A DNA stretch of 64,000 bases. Origin: Enoplolaimus lenunculus (lineage: Eukaryota > Nematoda > Enoplea > Enoplida > Thoracostomopsidae). Positions 13,291-25,850 of this stretch are shown here, in pieces. Each line of letters opens with the position of its first letter. Position 1 is the stretch's first letter. The stretch is from positions 24,086 to 88,085 of the forward strand of contig JASANG010001196.1 of NCBI GenBank assembly GCA_030248215.1. Direction: 5' to 3'. Both the position numbers and the translations under genes were made by a program. The notes under the pieces are model-generated. The model was not told the DNA's origin. It searched no databases and saw nothing but the letters and a program-made list of their open reading frames with translations.

Positions 13291-13613
13291 ATCAAAGAAA
13301 AAACACGTCTACGCTATATATTGCCTATAATAATATATATTGCCTACAATAATAAGACATAATGGTATATAAACACATACTTATCACTCAGGATACGTCA
13401 TAATATCTTTCGAATATTTACAGCTGAAAAGTAAGTATACGTATACCTGTATAACAAACACTCTTTATTAACTGCTATTTGCGTCAACATTGATTTTGGA
13501 CGGGAAAGTAGAATCAAAAATACCACGAAAATCAGCTCATCAAACCGCTATTAGAAACAAAATTATAACAAACGAAACTTATAAGGATTTTAGCATTAAA
13601 TTTCTATACCTGA

Positions 13614-13832
13614 TGCCCATATTCTCAAATGCGTATAGCACCTATTATCAGTTAGCGATAACTTTTCAAACTGACGAACATCTACAATTACAAGTCTCAA
13701 AATTGGTACACAAGGTGCGCAAGTCAAACGCGAACAATGTGCTGAATTTCGACCCAACCCATAAACATTTTCCAATGTTACAGGACCAATCACCAATTGG
13801 CGATAGGTGCTACACACCTTAAGAATCCGGGT
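13614..13832. mobile_element. MITE with CCCGTATTCTCAAATG ends
   Basis: The left end reads GCCCATATTCTCAAATGCG and the right end GCTACACACCTTAAGAATCC, an imperfect inverted repeat shared with copies at 31771-31995, 37347-37569 and 41052-41452. A 110-codon plus-strand frame starting at 13490 runs through it and is not a gene. Confidence 0.7.
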
Positions 13833-13955
13833 CTGAATTTCAAAATTTTGAGTTTTATACAGTTACAACAACAGTTGATATTTGCCCTTTTTTACATAAT
13901 AAAGACAAAAACGAAATACCCTGGATAACAGGTATATAATCTCGAGGGTTCTCTA

Positions 13956-14336
13956 CAGGGTGCAACCGGAATTCCGGTTCCGGTTCCGGCATTTTTTCAC
14001 CTTCCGGTTCCGGTTCCGGTAAATTTTTACCGGATTTAAAAACTCCGGTGTTATAATTTGGCCGTTTTCTTAAGTTTGCTAATTTTTAAGAATCTCTTTT
14101 GAAAGTCAGTTGTACTCGGAATATAAGCCATTGATGGTGGACACTTCAGTCGACGACGAAAATCTAAAATACAACAAATAAAATAAATACCTATGTTCGA
14201 CTAAGGTTGTTTTACAAATAATAGAGCAAAAATACGACTAAAATGAAATTTTGGGTGAAATGCAGTTTTCACTTTCCGGTTCCGGTAAAATTTTCAAATT
14301 CCGGTTCCGGTTCATTGTAATTCCGGTTGCACCCTG
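13956..14336. mobile_element. hAT-type MITE with perfect 8-bp target duplication
   Basis: The element starts CAGGGTGCAACCGGAATTCC and ends with its inverted copy (GGAATT...GGTTGCACCCTG form). It is flanked by exact GTTCTCTA at 13948-13955 and 14337-14344. CCGGTTCCGG repeats fill both arms. The intact duplication suggests a fairly recent insertion. Confidence 0.9.
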
Positions 14337-14344
14337 GTTCTCTA

Positions 14345-16759
14345 TACAAGCAGCACAAGTAATTATGCAATGGATGCGAGTAAAGATGTTGCTGTTACAA
14401 AAATATAACTATAACGTCCTTTAGCTTGTTTTTCAACACACAAGTTCGATCCAACTTTCGATGCAAAGTCATTCTCTTTCACCATAACGAATAAAACAAT
14501 AACACTTGAAGCACTGAGTAAATAGATAATATTTTCATAATTCAATTGTATAAACCAAACATGAAATGTAAACAAACAAAAACAACACCGCAATAGTAAA
14601 ATCTTTTACCCAACCGCATAAACAACATAGTTAAGTTATAATATCAAAAACATGTCACCTGTTTATTATTTCAATTTTTTTGATACAAGAGCAATGATTT
14701 TAAAACTGACAGACAACACACTTCTCAGGGATGTCGATAAGATTTTGGGTAGGGCACGTGGTTACGGTTTGTTATGACATTTTTGACCGGGTTGTTGTGT
14801 TACGTATCGTTCAATCAGTTCCTAAACACCAATAACAAAAATCAAACAAGATGGACCTTACTACCCGCTCGCTACGCCCATTTCGTAATATAATATGTAA
14901 ACATTTTCGTTACGTAAGTAAAAAAATTAAGTGTCGTAACTCAATACTGTGTCAGAACTTTAACATACAGTACAACTCAATGGCGTAACGAGCAAGGGAC
15001 AAGTCAGGGGCGCCGCCCACTCTGCCTTACTGAATATTATGGCCAGTTCTATTTTAAAAATCAATATTTAGTCGATTTTCAAAGCTGATCCTCCGCCAAT
15101 TCTAATTTTTGGATATGTTTCTGTCATAATCATACATAGATATATACGGAATGCATATATACATTCAAATAAGAAAACATACACTTATGTATATATCTAT
15201 ATACTTTATATATTCCAATAAGTATACCTATAACAATGTAGATATAAAAGTATATACTCCAAAAATTCTTGAACTTAACACACATATATAAATGTATCTT
15301 TAAACTTGTCAGTTGCGTTTTTAAAATTTAATCCAAAATACTTTTCACATTTTTGATCCCGTATCAAAACATCAAAATAAGTGCGTACCAGGGTGCAACC
15401 GGAATTCCGCTTCCGGCAATTTTCGAAATTCTGGTTCTTGTAAATTTTTACGGGAATTGTATTAATTTTACTCGGTAGAAATTAAGATATTTAACTAAAA
15501 AATGACGATCAAAATTAAATAGAATTCATTGGTTCATTTGTATAGTATATAAAACTCGTACAGTCATCGAAAATAAATTATCGACGGTAGATTGCGCTTT
15601 TGTGGATAATGAAAATCTAAAATATAGCAGGTAAAGTGAATACGTACCTATCTCCAACTGAGGGTTATTTAACCAATAATATTGCACAAATGATAATACG
15701 TAGTCGATAGATGCATGTGCAGATTAATCGGCATCAGCATCGGTAATAATCGACACTTTTCGTAAGTATCTGCATTGGCACTGTAAAAAACTGCCGATTC
15801 TTTGCCGATACTTTTTGCACATCAAAGTCAGTTAGATTGCTATCAATTTCATTTCTGGGCGCATATCAGTGTGTCAGGTCAGGAAAACTGTTATCTCTTT
15901 TGCGCTTGTGTTTGAAAAAATTAACTGAAACGAACCGTTGGGTTTAAATCTTCATATACTGATGTAATGTAGCATCCTATCTGTAAATTAAGTATGGTGT
16001 ACTAATTGTTAAAACTTTAGCATTTCATTATAATATATAGCGACTTCAGCGTACAACATCAAACGCTAGCAATTTTTCGTTTGATTTCACCGTTCACAGT
16101 TATATAATGCTTGATGCTTATAAAACCATACACATATAGACGTTAACGAAAAATGATCCAACGGGGAAAGAATTAAATAGGAAAAAACTCGTAACCGCGT
16201 CACAACGGTTCTTCCTATAAAGCGATAACAAAAGCAAAATTTCCAGTTTATTTGTTTCACGAAAAAATAAGCATTTGCTTCTTGCACAGGACGGAGTGAA
16301 TTCCACCATTGAAGTGTATCAGTAACGAAAACATAAAAATGGTGCGAATTCCAAAATTAATACTAATAACAGTATTTAACCCAGCGCTTACTATCCGTTA
16401 AATACCAAATTCAACTCGTACCCACCCCCTGGATTCAAGAGCAGAAATACAAAATATATCAATGAGAATAATAATTTATTATAACTTGCAGTTGCTGAAA
16501 CTGGCGTAGTTCTTAATAATGCGGCAAAATTTATTGCATATACATTCATTAACATTTCACTATAGCATTTTGATTTTTGTTGCGCAGCAAAAAGTGTGCC
16601 ACAAATGGTTCCGTCACTCATATTTCAGGTGATGGAAGACGATGTATCTATACACTACTTAGTGACTGAAGAAAACGTGTAGCTTCATAGTTTTGGTTGA
16701 CTTAACATAAGAACGCGAGATAATTATAGCTATATATGCATACTCGCATCACATTTATG
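14345..16759. other. Intergenic AT-rich stretch
   Basis: No coding region is supported. At 15389 a CAGGGTGCAACCGGAATTCC terminus begins a left half-element without a clear right end. At 15705-15830 there are GCCGAT-type motifs resembling the nested fragment at 2817. Otherwise I see nothing. Confidence 0.45.
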
Positions 16760-17068
16760 TTATAGTGTGAAGCGAATGTCACTCGAGGTATGGTAAATTG
16801 CGTGTAAACTTGGGGACATCATTTCCAGTATTATCAATGTAACGAATGCCAAAACACCATATATATGTCCAAAACCAGCATCCACAATAGCTTCCTCTTC
16901 AATTGCAGCCAAGATAGGTTGACCGGTATATTCTTTTCGCTCGATTTCCGTGCTTCTTGCAGGGTAATGCGCCGTTAACAATAATTTTATCATGGTTGCC
17001 ATAAAATCTTTTATAGACCAGGTTATCACGATGTCAGCCATTTTGGAAAGGAACACGTGGTCTTTCAA
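16760..17068 (-). CDS. Possible small single-exon membrane protein (hypothetical)
   Basis: This is a 102-codon frame without introns. A second ATG ten codons in sits in the favourable context CCAAAATGG. The product would have a mixed N-terminal part (TWSIKDFMATMIKLLL), an acidic middle (AAIEEEAIVDAGFGH) and one hydrophobic stretch (VLAFVTLIILEMM). Codon choice looks more gene-like than in neighbouring frames, but I recognise no family, and a frame this long can arise by chance. It could equally be an exon of something larger. Confidence 0.22.
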   Translation of the reverse strand: MKDHVFLSKMADIVITWSIKDFMATMIKLLLTAHYPARSTEIERKEYTGQPILAAIEEEAIVDAGFGHIYGVLAFVTLIILEMMSPSLHAIYHTSSDIRFTL

Positions 17069-18042
17069 GTATCAGCGCCATCATGGAATCTTGCGATAGC
17101 ATTGTGATATGAGAAAATTTTATCTTATACGTACATATACGTATACTTTATATTCATAACACACATTTTTTTTCTGGGCATGATTCAACAAACGTACACT
17201 ATTACATGATTCAAATATACTTCAACCATTGCACAAACGTTGATGCTATATCCGATTAGTATCCCATTCCGGAAAAGATATTACTACTCGGATCCGGTTC
17301 CAGTATCCAACAAATTAATATCCATTCGCACCCAGCAAATAAGGGCTAATATTGTGGTAAAATCGATGCACAACTTCGGGGTTTTTTCGCAGTCAGCTTA
17401 TGTTTGTAACCAATAATGCGAGTATATAAATATTTAACGAATGCTCTGAGCAGATAGGTGCCGAGTTCTGGCGCGCCTGCTAACGCGCTGTCTATAGTAC
17501 TTCGGCGCTTAGCGCAACGGACTCGAAACCACAGAAACACACATGACCGATTGTAATTTAAATCAACTCGGAGTACTTACTTACCGATTTACCGGAGTCT
17601 GGCTCGACTTCTGATAAGTGGCACACAGAAAATCAAAAACTAAGAATTTCCGACCAAAAATACAACATCCAAAAGTCAGTACATTGAAAAAGTCTACCGA
17701 TTAACACAAGTTTAGAATCTAGACTGACTATACATAAAAGTGGCTACGTAATGACCCCCACCATCAATCAATTTTGCATAATTTTCCGATTTATTTTTAT
17801 TTATTTTTTATTCGTTTGCGTTGCTTTTTCATTTCTTTTTTACTTTTCCCCGATTGTTTCCTCCTTGCCCATACCGTTCTATCCAAATCATAAATCCAAC
17901 CTCTCGGTGATACCTGTTTTCGTCCACAAAACTAAAATATTTTTTTGCCCACAACATTGCAATAACTATCGCCCAATACACACGTTCTTTAAATGTCAAC
18001 GGTTAGCTCAATTCTGCGAATTTGGTGCATCCTCAGCTGTTA

Positions 18043-18215
18043 ACTGTAAGCATGTAAGACATGTTTGTCCGTTATGTTCGCATGCAGTATAGTGCAGTGC
18101 ACTGTATGTATGCTAGCCGGCAGCATACGGTCGACATATAGTCGACGATAGAAACAGTTAAAGATCTGAAGTCCCAGTTCCTACCTAGACTGACATCGGG
18201 CTACACCGTGGACGC
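18043..18215 (+). mobile_element. SINE copy lacking its tRNA-like part
   Basis: It shares the left module (GCATGTAAGACATG; TAGCCGGCAGCATACGGTCG; ATATAGTCGACGATAGAAAC) and the tail module (GATCTGAAGTCCCAGTTCC, CTAGACTGACAT) with the fuller copy at 18296-18552. The tRNA-like middle is missing. The two copies are in the same orientation about 85 bp apart. Confidence 0.6.
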
Positions 18216-18295
18216 AACTGTAAACTGCCGCGCTATGAACACGGTAACCAGTCGAAAATAGGATGGACGGCCAAGCGACGACTTTGTTGAAAATA

Positions 18296-18552
18296 AGGGC
18301 ATGTAAGCATGTAAGATGTGCTTGTCCGTTATGTGCGCATGCAATACAGTGCAGTGCACTATGCATACTAGCCGGCAGCATACGGTCGACATATAGTCGA
18401 CGATAGAAACAGCTAAAGCGCGCTGCGTGCCGCAGCGGTAGAGTGTTCACTTAAGGAACCGTACGCAGAGTTCGATCCCCGCTCCGGCGGCCCGCTTTTC
18501 GAGCTGCTTAGTTGAAAGGTCTGATGTCCCGTTTTCTGTCTAGACCAACATT
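18296..18552 (+). mobile_element. tRNA-derived SINE, fuller copy
   Basis: A left module with TAGCCGGCAGCATACGGTCG is followed by a tRNA-like body. That body has an A-box-like GCCGCAGCGGTAGAGTG and a B-box GAGTTCGATCCCC, and a tail GGTCTGATGTCCCG...CTAGACCAACA follows. Related copies lie at 23035-23285 (minus) and 39757-40016 (plus). The spacing of the A and B boxes fits RNA polymerase III transcription of the SINE type. Confidence 0.65.
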
Positions 18553-19872
18553 AATCATAGTCTGCGGCCATGGCTTGTGTTTCCTGAATTTTGTTTACAT
18601 TCCGTTGCCGGTGCCACAGGTGTGAAAAAATCACTACTTTTCAATAGCTAAGCAATTTACCTGCATGACAATGGACGAGATGCTATTTTGCTCACTGTGG
18701 TGTTGTTTAGACTATAGTTGGTAGTATATAAGTAAATCAGAGTGGTGTTCTGCTACTGTTATAAACATTTCGCAATCATGGTGAAAAACATGACAAATTT
18801 TTTCTACATGAAAAGCAACAGCCAAAACAATACCCCCTAGCTTGGCGCATGCAAAAACTTTTTGGTTGAAAGTAAAAAAACCAACACAAGACGTTAAAAT
18901 AAATTAACCAAAAATGTTACTCAATGAATTGAGTTTAAAATATTCCAAGTGTTTTTGTTTTTCAAGCAATTGTTTTATAATTTGTTGCTGTAAAGGGAAG
19001 TACTCTGATTAACAAAAGCATAAAAATATACCATTCTATTAAAATAGTTTTTATTATTAACATGCAACTACTTCAGTAGTGCTGGGAATTCGGTTTACAA
19101 GATTGCTACTGACAAATGAATACTTGCGTTGGCAACCTAAATTGACTTGGTTTGGTTTGTCTTCAACTCTATCGCATGTCACACTTCGCTCGATCTGCAT
19201 ATACATGAGTCGCTTTACGTTCCAAAAAAAAGAATCACATTACAATATCCTTACGCTAAATTGTATACACATAGTCCATGTTACTTTTAGTGGTGCTTTC
19301 CGACGGTGAGCAGACTCGTATGTTTTGAAACAAAATTTTTCACCAAAAAATTTTCTGAAGGGGAATACTGTAATGCAGGGGGACCTTACCATTTTAGTAC
19401 AAAAAACTTCTGACGGCCCGCCTTCTCATCAGACCGGAATAGACTAAGCTTTAATTTTAGACTGTGCTTAACCTAAGATTTGTTTTAATAGACTTGTGTT
19501 TATTACGCTGAGGAGGCTTAAACTTTAAGAATATGTTTTGGTAAGTTACATTGCTAAAGAATTACTGTTCCAAATCTGCAGGACCCGCTCTGTCTTTAAT
19601 ATATTGGAACATAAATGCCGATTTGGCTAATCATAACCTCTCCTGGTAGTTTCAATCGAATTTCAATTTTTAAGATTTTAAAATATACATTCTCTTTTTG
19701 TGATGTTAACTGCCGCGGAACCGAAAATATAACTATTTTCAAGAAAAAATATGTATTTTTTCATGTATATTACTGTGTAAAAGCGATGCGCTGAGGTGAA
19801 TTGCGTCATTTTTTGCGTTTGATGACTGGTTAGCGCAACGTAATTTACTATTAATTTCACGACAAAAACGTA
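18553..19872. other. Intergenic stretch, nothing recognised
   Basis: AT-rich with no supported gene, RNA or repeat. Confidence 0.45.
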
Positions 19873-20043
19873 CACTGCAAAAAATGAGGCAAATTGAGTC
19901 ACTCAAAAATAGGCTCTACGGGACTACACAAACTGAGTCAAATTCGGCTCCATTGAGACAAATTCGACTCTAGTCGCACGTTCGACTCTGGCAGAGTCGA
20001 TTCAGTTTTATGCAGTCCCGTAGAACCTATTTTGAAAAGTCCA
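19873..20043. mobile_element. Palindromic GAGTCAAATTCGACTC MITE, incomplete
   Basis: It begins CACTGCAAAAAATGAGGC and has the shared core ACACAAACTGAGTCAAATTC. The right arm ends early compared with the full copy at 39532-39756. Confidence 0.65.
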
Positions 20044-21087
20044 ATGCTGTTCATTACTCAGACACCTGAAATCGCTAATAAAAGTACGTTTGGATAGTTT
20101 TGGTGTATGAGAAGAATGCTGCTTAGCGTGGGGGGTTGAATGCTAAAAGTGATGAGCTCATAGGTTCTGTGTATTAGTGGGAAATTCAAATGAACCCTTT
20201 ACCAGATTGCCAGATTTGCAAGCTTGCCGTTTACTACTAGCATCATAGACAGTTTAGGCTTGACAGTCTAAAGAGCGGTCAGAATTTTAAAATGACGCCC
20301 AGTATGCAGTCTAGCGACGCGAGTTGGTATCTGTATATAGATTTTGTTTCTTGCAAAGGTAATAAATTGGTACTTGACGGTGCATATTCGATGCTAATAT
20401 TTCACACGAAGTCATTTTGATAAATATCAAGCTAAACTGAAGTTTTTATATTTTTGGTTCAAGAGATCAAGATTTTAAAATCATCATGAAATTATGTAGT
20501 ATAATGTTGTTCAATATTTCAACTCAGGTTTGACTAGAGAATTTGTTTGTGTCAGTTCCAGCTACTTAATAATGAAACAATGCAAATTATTCCAAAAAAT
20601 TTACACAATATCATCTCGATATCCAGCGGATATCCGGATATCTGTATATTCAGATACACGTTTGCAAAAGCTGGTAATAAACTTGTAAGTTTGAGAATGA
20701 CTAAAAACCTGCAAACACAATTTTTAGTTTACTGATGAACTCAAAATTTTCTGAAAGACGCGGAGCGCGAAATACTAATGAGAAAATCCCTCGGGGCGGA
20801 GCAAGCGAGAGGCTTAAGTAACTTAAGTCTTGGGATAAATCTTAGTTCAAAATCTTGGGAGGGAATGTAGGTCACGGTGGTCAATCCTGGTTCCGCTGAA
20901 AATGTTGCATCAAACAAATGCAAAATTAAAGATATGATATTTTAATGCGTGGTTTACTTTAATTTTCACCACCGTGACATAAGTATAGCTGTCGACGCCT
21001 ACTTTACGCAATTTTAACAATCTATAGCTACTTAAGCAAAAATAATTTTTAAAACGTCGGATACTGAAGGGAAGTATCAATAGAAGC
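20044..21087. other. Intergenic stretch, nothing recognised
   Basis: No supported gene. Short ATATCCGGATATC motifs near 20620 resemble CAGGGT-family interiors. Confidence 0.4.
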
Positions 21088-21360
21088 CAGGGTGCATCCG
21101 GGAGGTGCAAAATACCGGAGCGGGAGCCGGACGTCAACGAAACTTGCCGGAGCCGGAGGTGAAGCGACGTTAGGTTTTACGTTAATTTTCTGCGAAATTT
21201 TGAAATTCTTTTCCTGAAAATTGTAACAAAAGTGAAACAAAACGCGCTAAACAGATGAATTTTGCAAAATTATGCAAAATTTTACTGCCGAAATTGCCGG
21301 AACCTCCTTCAAAAATTTTACCGGAGCCGGAGCCGGAGGCAGACCTCCGGTTGTACCCTG
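21088..21360. mobile_element. hAT-type MITE with perfect 8-bp target duplication
   Basis: It runs CAGGGTGCATCCGGGAGG ... CCTCCGGTTGTACCCTG and is flanked by exact ATAGAAGC at 21080-21087 and 21361-21368. It is the same subfamily as 1741-2091, sharing the motif AAAATTTTACTGCCGAAATT in opposite orientation. Confidence 0.9.
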
Positions 21361-21585
21361 ATAGAAGCTGTCGATGGCTGTCAAAACGCTGTTGCTAAAT
21401 TTCAAATATGAGACAAGGACACCCATTTTTATTATAACGAGGCACCAACGGCTACTGCTTTAAATTCTAAAAAAAACTTAATGGGTTTTAATTTAATTGT
21501 GTATTAACATTGCACAAGTAATATCAAACCTAAGTGTATTCATTAAAACAATTAATTACAACATTAAAAATGTGTTCCATGAAAG

Positions 21586-21777
21586 GGTCAATGTTTACTT
21601 TTAGGTTCTATAACAGTAGATTATTCCAAGGCCTAAGCATAAGCGTTGTATTATAAATGCGTATTCAATTAAAGAATAAAGGCCTGCCTAAAGCGAATAA
21701 TTGTAGTCTAAAATGTAATGCTAATCTTATACAGGCCCACCGGATAAACCGAGTCGGCCCTAGAAGTAACATGGGCC
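21586..21777. mobile_element. CCTAAGC-family MITE
   Basis: The ends are GGTCAATGTTTACTTTTAGG and CCTAGAAGTAACATGGGCC. The interior has CCTAAGC-type runs and AGGCCCACCGG. It is a diverged copy of the family described at 7143. Confidence 0.65.
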
Positions 21778-23034
21778 AACACCAAACCTATCATACAAAC
21801 ACCAAATGAAAAATATATATTTTGTGTGTAAAATGACCTACTCTTGGCATAAGGCGTTACTTAGTTTCATTTTGGAGCAAACGACAGATCGTAAAATTCA
21901 GTTTTTTATCTCAGACGTTCATAGCCGATGAAAGTAATTTTAGTATTTATGTATACATTTGGTTTAGAAAATTACTATATGTCGATCAAAGTGATGTTTA
22001 ATTTAACAAAAGTCTGTTAATACTTAAAGAATATGTTTCAATATAACGACAACTATACTTATCATAAAATGTTGGGAACATCCGACGGTAACAAGTGGAA
22101 TCCGATTTTCTCAAAGACAGTCGCTAAAGTTGATAAAACTCAATTGACGGGTACTATTTTTCAATTTTTAAGGTTGCATCGTTGGATTTCGTAAATTTCA
22201 AAAAACCGAAATTCAGTCCGGACTATACTTTGCCTTTTTCGATTAGGATACGAAGCTGTCGATTGCCGGTGTGAAATTCCACAAGGCGGTGAAAATTAAA
22301 GTAAGCCACGCATAATACAGCTGACTAAAGGACGTATATATATACGTCGTGCCACAAACAGCAAATTGCCTCAGTTGGCAACTATGAAATCCCAAACGAC
22401 GATTGCTGTTCGGGTAGCCCAAACAGCTGCGGGAATGCAAACTGATTGTAATTGGGGATTGTACAGACCAAAGAGCTGCTCCAATTTATTACAAGCTGTT
22501 TGAGATTGGTTCTACAGGAATGACGATATTCCAGAAAAATGATTTACACAATAATTATTTGGCTTCACCATATTTGCAAACTATAAATTAAACAAGGATG
22601 TGGCATCCACAATATTTTGCGTGAATTCAAATATATAAATTTAATCTATTCCAGTGATAAATAACAAATAAAAAACTCAATTTGGGAGGAGTACATATAA
22701 AGGTCAACTTTAATTGGATACTTTAAAAGTCAAAATGGCTGAGTCGAAAACTGGTTGGTTGCTATTTTAGCAGATTGGAACGGATTTAGATTTTACCACA
22801 GGCTACACGCAAAATATTGTGGATCCTGCATAACGTTGTCTTCAATTTAACATTATGGCACATGCTCACACACAGTTTTGTCTTTACACTGTATAAACAT
22901 TACAACTTTGTTTTAATTTTTATAGTTTGCAAATATGATGAAGCCAATAATCATTGTGGAAGTCAGTTTTCTTGAACACAGTCAAGCATGAACAACAAAT
23001 CACAAACAGTTTGCACTCCAGCGGATGTTTCGTC
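21778..23034. other. Intergenic stretch, nothing recognised
   Basis: AT-rich. No supported gene or named repeat. Confidence 0.4.
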
Positions 23035-23285
23035 TGCACTGTCAGTCTAGGTAGGAACCAAGGACATCAGACCTTTCTACCAAGCAGCTGGAAAAGCGGG
23101 CTAGAGCGGGGATCGAACTCTCAGCCTATGCATCCGAGCACTCCACCACTGCACCACGTAGCCCGCCTCTCCAACTGCCTTTTTCGTCGACTATATCTGT
23201 CGACCGTACACCACAATGTGCACTGCATTTATTGCATATGCACAAGGACAAGTATGTCTCACATACTTACATGCACAATCCAGCA
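23035..23285 (-). mobile_element. tRNA-derived SINE
   Basis: Read on the minus strand, it has a left module with the ATATAGTCGAC-type motif, then CGTGGTGCAGTGGTGGAGTG (A-box region), then GAGAGTTCGATCCCCGC (B-box), then CTTTTCCAGCTGCTTGG and a tail ending CCTAGACTGACAG. It is the same family as 18296-18552. Confidence 0.65.
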
Positions 23286-23636
23286 ATCAAATTCAGTACG
23301 AACAGCATTTGCCGTTTGGTACGTCTCAGTTGCCAACTGGAGCAAATAGTTGTTTGGGGCACGACATATATACATCAGCAAAAACGTTATGGTAAAATTG
23401 TGCATCAATTGAGGTAACAGAAATTTAAAGACCGCTTCCAATTCAGTTCAATCACTGCTTAGTGCGAAGACAATGTTTAATTTGCTAATTTTATCAAGTA
23501 TATATCTGTAAAGGTGTCGTTAAACATTTACTTAGGTTTTAAACTTATTTTTTTTACATCTCGGCAATTTATTTTTGTTTTTACACGAGCCGGACGTCGA
23601 TTACTTTCGGTTGTACCCTAAATATGGATAGCGACT

Positions 23637-23762
23637 TTGACTCATTGAACGACACGTTTGACTCTGGCGGAGTCGAATTTGACGTCGAATTTGGCTCAGT
23701 TTGTGTAGTTCTGTAGAGCCTATTTCTGAGCGAGTCAGTTTGACTCACCATTTTTGCAGTAT
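23637..23762. mobile_element. GAGTCAAATTCGACTC MITE, truncated copy
   Basis: It shares TTTGACTCTGGCGGAGTCG and the right end GTTTGACTCACCATTTTTGC with the family at 39532-39756. The left terminus is missing. Confidence 0.6.
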
Positions 23763-24199
23763 AGAGCCATAAACATTATTACTTTTGAATAATGTTAAAT
23801 AATTTTATTTAAAAAAAACAAGACAGAAGCAATAAAATTTAAAATATATGCTGAAACAGATCTTTTATGTTATATGCGTATACATAAATATATGTATATA
23901 GTAAATTATAGCTGGATTGCAAAAACATGACTTAAGGTCGATTTTGAGGCAATATCGACTAAGTTTAGCCGATCAGAACTTTTCAGTTGTTTCTTTGCAA
24001 ACCAGCAAATATGTTATACACTTGCTATATAGAATATATTAAAATATTTAAAAGAGTCGGTCGAGTTGTGGCGTTACCTATTAACCTTGAAGAAGCTAAA
24101 CCACTTAATAATGTGACCTGTAGCGAAACCATCTTTGTGAAAGTTAGCTAAACTTGCATTCTCTCGCCTAAAAGTCCATACCTTTTTTGATGCTACTGA

Positions 24200-24383
24200 A
24201 GGACAATGTTACTTTAAGAGGCGTAACAGTAGATTAAGCGTATTCCACAGCCTAAGGTTAAGTCTATGCGTTGCAAAAATGAATTCCTAAGCCTAAGCCT
24301 AAGCAAAAATGTAATCTAGACTCTAAACCAACTCTTTTATAGACCCATCAGAAACTTGGACGCTCCTTAAAGTAACATTGACC
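24200..24383. mobile_element. CCTAAGC-family MITE
   Basis: The ends are GGACAATGTTACTTTAAGAG and CTCCTTAAAGTAACATTGACC, with the interior AGTAGATTAAGCGTATTCC, CCTAAGCCTAAGC and ACCCATCAGAAACTTGGACG. Confidence 0.75.
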
Positions 24384-24703
24384 CTACTGACAATTTGAAC
24401 AAATTCGTTAAACCATAAAATGGTTTATGGGTCATTTCAATCTCATTACCTCGTTTGGAAGTGCGTATAAAAGCATATTTAATAGTTGATACGTTGTATG
24501 AGACGCCTTTAAAGTATTTTTCTATAACCACAATTGATCTGCGACCGTATCTACGCAAATTATTGAAAAAAACACGTTTTATTGCACTACGGAGAGCAAA
24601 TGAACTACACTGCCATCCAGTAAAAGTTGTCGACTAAAACACAAGATGTAAATTAATTTTGATTGGTCATAAATCAGCATCACAAAAAATTCATGGAAAA
24701 TCT

Positions 24704-24838
24704 GGCCAATGATAAAGAACAGGGGCGGAACCGTATTTATAACCATATTCCTAAGCCGAAGCCTAAGTCTTAAGCTTATAAGCTTACTCTATTGCAGTGC
24801 CACAGACAAACGTTCCACCGTTGATCTTTACACGGGCC
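24704..24838. mobile_element. GGCCAATGTAAAGAACAGGG-type MITE
   Basis: The left end is GGCCAATGATAAAGAACAGG and the right end TTGATCTTTACACGGGCC. The interior has CATATTCCTAAGCCGAAGCC and AGCTTACTCTATTGCAGTG. It is related to the copies at 35966-36391 and 55557-55745, and its interior resembles the CCTAAGC family although its ends differ. Confidence 0.65.
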
Positions 24839-25087
24839 GAAACTCTGTACATCTTGCGCTTTAGTGGTCAACTTCCTGAGCCGGAATGGGAGGGAAACAA
24901 ACAGAAACTATCTGCACCCAACTTGAATCTGTAACCTTCCAAGCGAACCACAGCAGTTAAATCAAAAATACCCTTTTTAGCAAAATAACAAAACGTTTGC
25001 ACCAAACGAGGTATTAAAGCCAGCTGTACCTACGTATTCATACGGTACGTGTTTATTGAATATTACACGTTGATGTCATATCTTTGT

Positions 25088-25780
25088 TGGTGTTGATATC
25101 TATGGCTCATAACGCGACGTTGATAGTAACTTTCACAAATCATGCAACAGATCAAGCAAAAAATATTGCGTATAGAAAACCCATTTGATTTTATAGTCGT
25201 TTTTGGTGAAGCATTTTGCAGTTTTGTACAAGGCCACAGCGTCTATTGCGAGAGAGTTAATGACATAGCTACCAGATATTGCGAATTTTAGTAGACAAGA
25301 TGACTCATGGCTACCAAATATAATAATTTTTACGATGATGATGATGTACCTGCTAAATATAACGGGTTCCAATGATTGCGCAACGACATAACTACCAGAA
25401 AATAATGATTATAGTGATGACGTCATGGAAATATGACGACTGTTGACGTCAGTGACGTAGCAACGAAATATGAAGATCTTAATGACGATGGGTAACGCGC
25501 CATTGATCACGATTCTGATGGCGAGATGAGAATCATACAGCAGTATGTAGGAAATTACAAAAGACTGTTGATAACATTAATGGCGACAACGATAACGAAT
25601 TTAAAAAATACATAGCTAGTAGCATTAATGAAACGATATTGATAATGATGCTGAGGATGATAATATGAGAATTACATAGCTAATAGAAGATTTGAAATGA
25701 TTCAATATGACGACATTGATGACGTTGTTGATGATGATGTTGAATGACTAGAAATATTAAAATTACATAGCTAACAGCAA
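25088..25780. repeat. Degenerate repeat rich in GATGACG and ACATAGCTA
   Basis: The phrase (A)CATAGCTA or CATAACTACCAG recurs roughly every 60-90 bp, separated by GATGATGATG-like runs. This looks like an old, diverged minisatellite just 3' of the twitchin-like gene and probably includes its 3' untranslated region. Confidence 0.45.
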
Positions 25781-25850
25781 AAGACATTTTTTAACATATG
25801 TTTTTAGTAAATTTATCACGGCTTTTTTCACATTCGAGCTGAGGGGGTAT

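Noticed and set aside
13490-13822. Plus-strand frame of 110 codons
   Set aside because: Its second half is a MITE also found at three other places; no coding signals outside it.
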